The notes below the pieces were generated by a model that worked only from the letters and a program-made list of their open reading frames with translations, had not been told where the DNA came from and searched no databases. Source: GCA-020352575 sp041635475 (GTDB taxonomy: Bacteria > Actinomycetota > Acidimicrobiia > Spongiisociales > JAENVV01). From it: 5,677 nucleotides of DNA. A program made the position numbers and the translations under genes. Shown here in pieces: positions 4,909 through 5,677 of this stretch. The number at the start of each line of letters is the position of its first letter. Within the stretch, counting starts at the first letter, position 1. The DNA lies in the NCBI GenBank assembly GCA_041635475.1, contig JBFKVA010000122.1, positions 1 through 5,677 on the forward strand, read 5' to 3'.

Positions 4909-5677
4909 ATGGACACCCTGCCCCCCGGTACGCACACAGTGGTTCTCGCGGTCGGAGATCTCAACGGCATCGCCCGCGGCAAGCGCCTCCAGGCCGGCAT
5001 GTGGGAGACGCTGGGCGCCCACGGTGTCGCCATGGCCAACGCCATCTTCCAGATGGACATGACATCCGATGTCTGGGACACGCCCTACGGCAACTTCGAC
5101 AACGGCTACCCGGACCTCCACATCGTCCCCATTCCCGGCACCCTGCGCAAGGTGCCGTGGGAGGACGGCGTCGTGCTCGCCGTCTGCTCAACCGAGGAGC
5201 CCAACGGGGACCCGGTCCCCGTCGACCCCAGGAACGTACTGCAGACCGCCATCGACCGGGCAGCCGCCCGGGGGTACGAGCCCTACGTCGGCGTCGAGCT
5301 GGAGTTCTTCCTCCTCGACCCCGAGACCCGGGTACCGCGCGACGACGGCATCTCCGTGTACGGCCTGGCCCGGGGCGCTCGCTTCGAGCACGTCCTCGGA
5401 CCCATCCGCAACCTCTGCACCGACATGGGGATTCTCGTCGAGGTGTCGAACCCCGAGTACTCCCCCGGCCAGTTCGAGGTGAACATTCGCTACGACACCG
5501 CCATGACCTCGGCCGACAATGCGATGCTCTTCCGGAACGCGGTGAAGGAGATCGCCTGGGAGCAGGGCTACCTGGCGACGTTCATGGCCAAGCCGTTCTA
5601 CGAGTTGTCCGGGAACGGGTTCCACACCCACCAGTCGCTGTGGCGGGACGGCACGAACGCCTTCTCCGACGACGGCA
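4909..5677 (+). CDS. Glutamine-synthetase-superfamily ligase, gamma-glutamylpolyamine/gamma-glutamylamide synthetase type, 3' end cut by window
   Basis: The first 256 residues of a protein that in this family is usually about 450-470 aa. These ligases use ATP to join the gamma-carboxyl of glutamate to ammonia or to an amine. The N-terminal beta-grasp domain (about 8-95) has GDLNGIARGKRL (16-27) and PIPGTLRKVPW (74-84), a pattern seen in PuuA-like and GlnA2/GlnA3/GlnA4-like enzymes rather than true GlnA. The catalytic domain begins near 105. Glu130 and Glu132 (GVELEFFLLD), Glu183 and Glu190 (NPEYSPGQFEVNIRYD) match metal and glutamate ligands. FMAKPF (225-230) and SGNGFHTHQSLW (234-245), with His239 and His241, form the ATP and glutamate region. 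It is transcribed divergently from the TetR-reductase operon across a 262-bp region carrying two dyads. The substrate amine cannot be read. Canonical nitrogen assimilation is unlikely. A link to aromatic amine or amide metabolism is possible only by analogy with gamma-glutamylanilide synthases. Confidence 0.88.
   Translation, partial: MDTLPPGTHTVVLAVGDLNGIARGKRLQAGMWETLGAHGVAMANAIFQMDMTSDVWDTPYGNFDNGYPDLHIVPIPGTLRKVPWEDGVVLAVCSTEEPNGDPVPVDPRNVLQTAIDRAAARGYEPYVGVELEFFLLDPETRVPRDDGISVYGLARGARFEHVLGPIRNLCTDMGILVEVSNPEYSPGQFEVNIRYDTAMTSADNAMLFRNAVKEIAWEQGYLATFMAKPFYELSGNGFHTHQSLWRDGTNAFSDDG

Noticed and set aside
4891..4909. Earlier ATG (4891) for the ligase gene
   Set aside because: It is in frame but overlaps the GGAGGAG element that serves ATG 4909, and it has only a weak upstream signal.
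4023..5081. Extended 352-residue version of the TetR protein
   Set aside because: The extra N-terminus would run through the promoter, the operator and the start of the divergent ligase gene. ATG 4646 has a good ribosome binding site and gives the normal family length.

Overview
The window is GC-rich with tightly packed genes and Shine-Dalgarno-led starts. It comes from a high-GC bacterium. The TetR regulator and the glutamine-synthetase-like gene would suit an actinobacterium, but the sequence alone does not fix the phylum. Nothing indicates a phage, insertion sequence, CRISPR array, tRNA or rRNA.

Positions 1-4646 are one minus-strand transcription unit, read from right to left. It runs: TetR-family repressor (4646-4023); a BcrC/BzdN-type subunit (4026-2851); a BcrB/BzdO-type subunit (2828-1533); a first BadF/BadG/BcrA/BcrD-family ATPase (1521-706); and a second ATPase of the same family (from 704, running off the left edge). 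Junctions are a 4-nt ATGA overlap, then gaps of 22, 11 and 1 nt, so co-transcription is very likely. Two different cysteine-bearing catalytic subunits plus two different ASKHA activator ATPases is the four-subunit composition of the ATP-dependent (class I) benzoyl-CoA reductases. The short first ATPase (271 aa) and the C-B-A-D order fit the Bzd sub-type (bzdNOPQ) better than the Bcr/Bad sub-type, whose alpha subunit is much longer. In such enzymes the ATPase pair uses ATP hydrolysis to push low-potential electrons from ferredoxin to the catalytic pair, which reduces the aromatic ring of benzoyl-CoA or a related aromatic acyl-CoA. This implies anaerobic aromatic metabolism.

Positions 4647-4908 are a divergent intergenic region. 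On the minus side there is a good sigma70-type promoter (TTGACA, 17 nt, TACATT), followed at the expected start site by a 22-bp inverted repeat that is probably the TetR operator. On the plus side there are two imperfect dyads (4801-4822 and 4830-4850) and a possible long hairpin (4733-4786), but no convincing promoter hexamers.

Positions 4909-5677 are the first 256 residues of a plus-strand glutamine-synthetase-superfamily ligase of the gamma-glutamylpolyamine / gamma-glutamylamide synthetase type, cut by the right edge. Whether it is linked to aromatic degradation or only borders it cannot be told here.

The most notable point is an apparent Bzd-like reductase operon headed by a translationally coupled TetR autoregulator. 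The regulators described for characterised anaerobic benzoate clusters are of other families.
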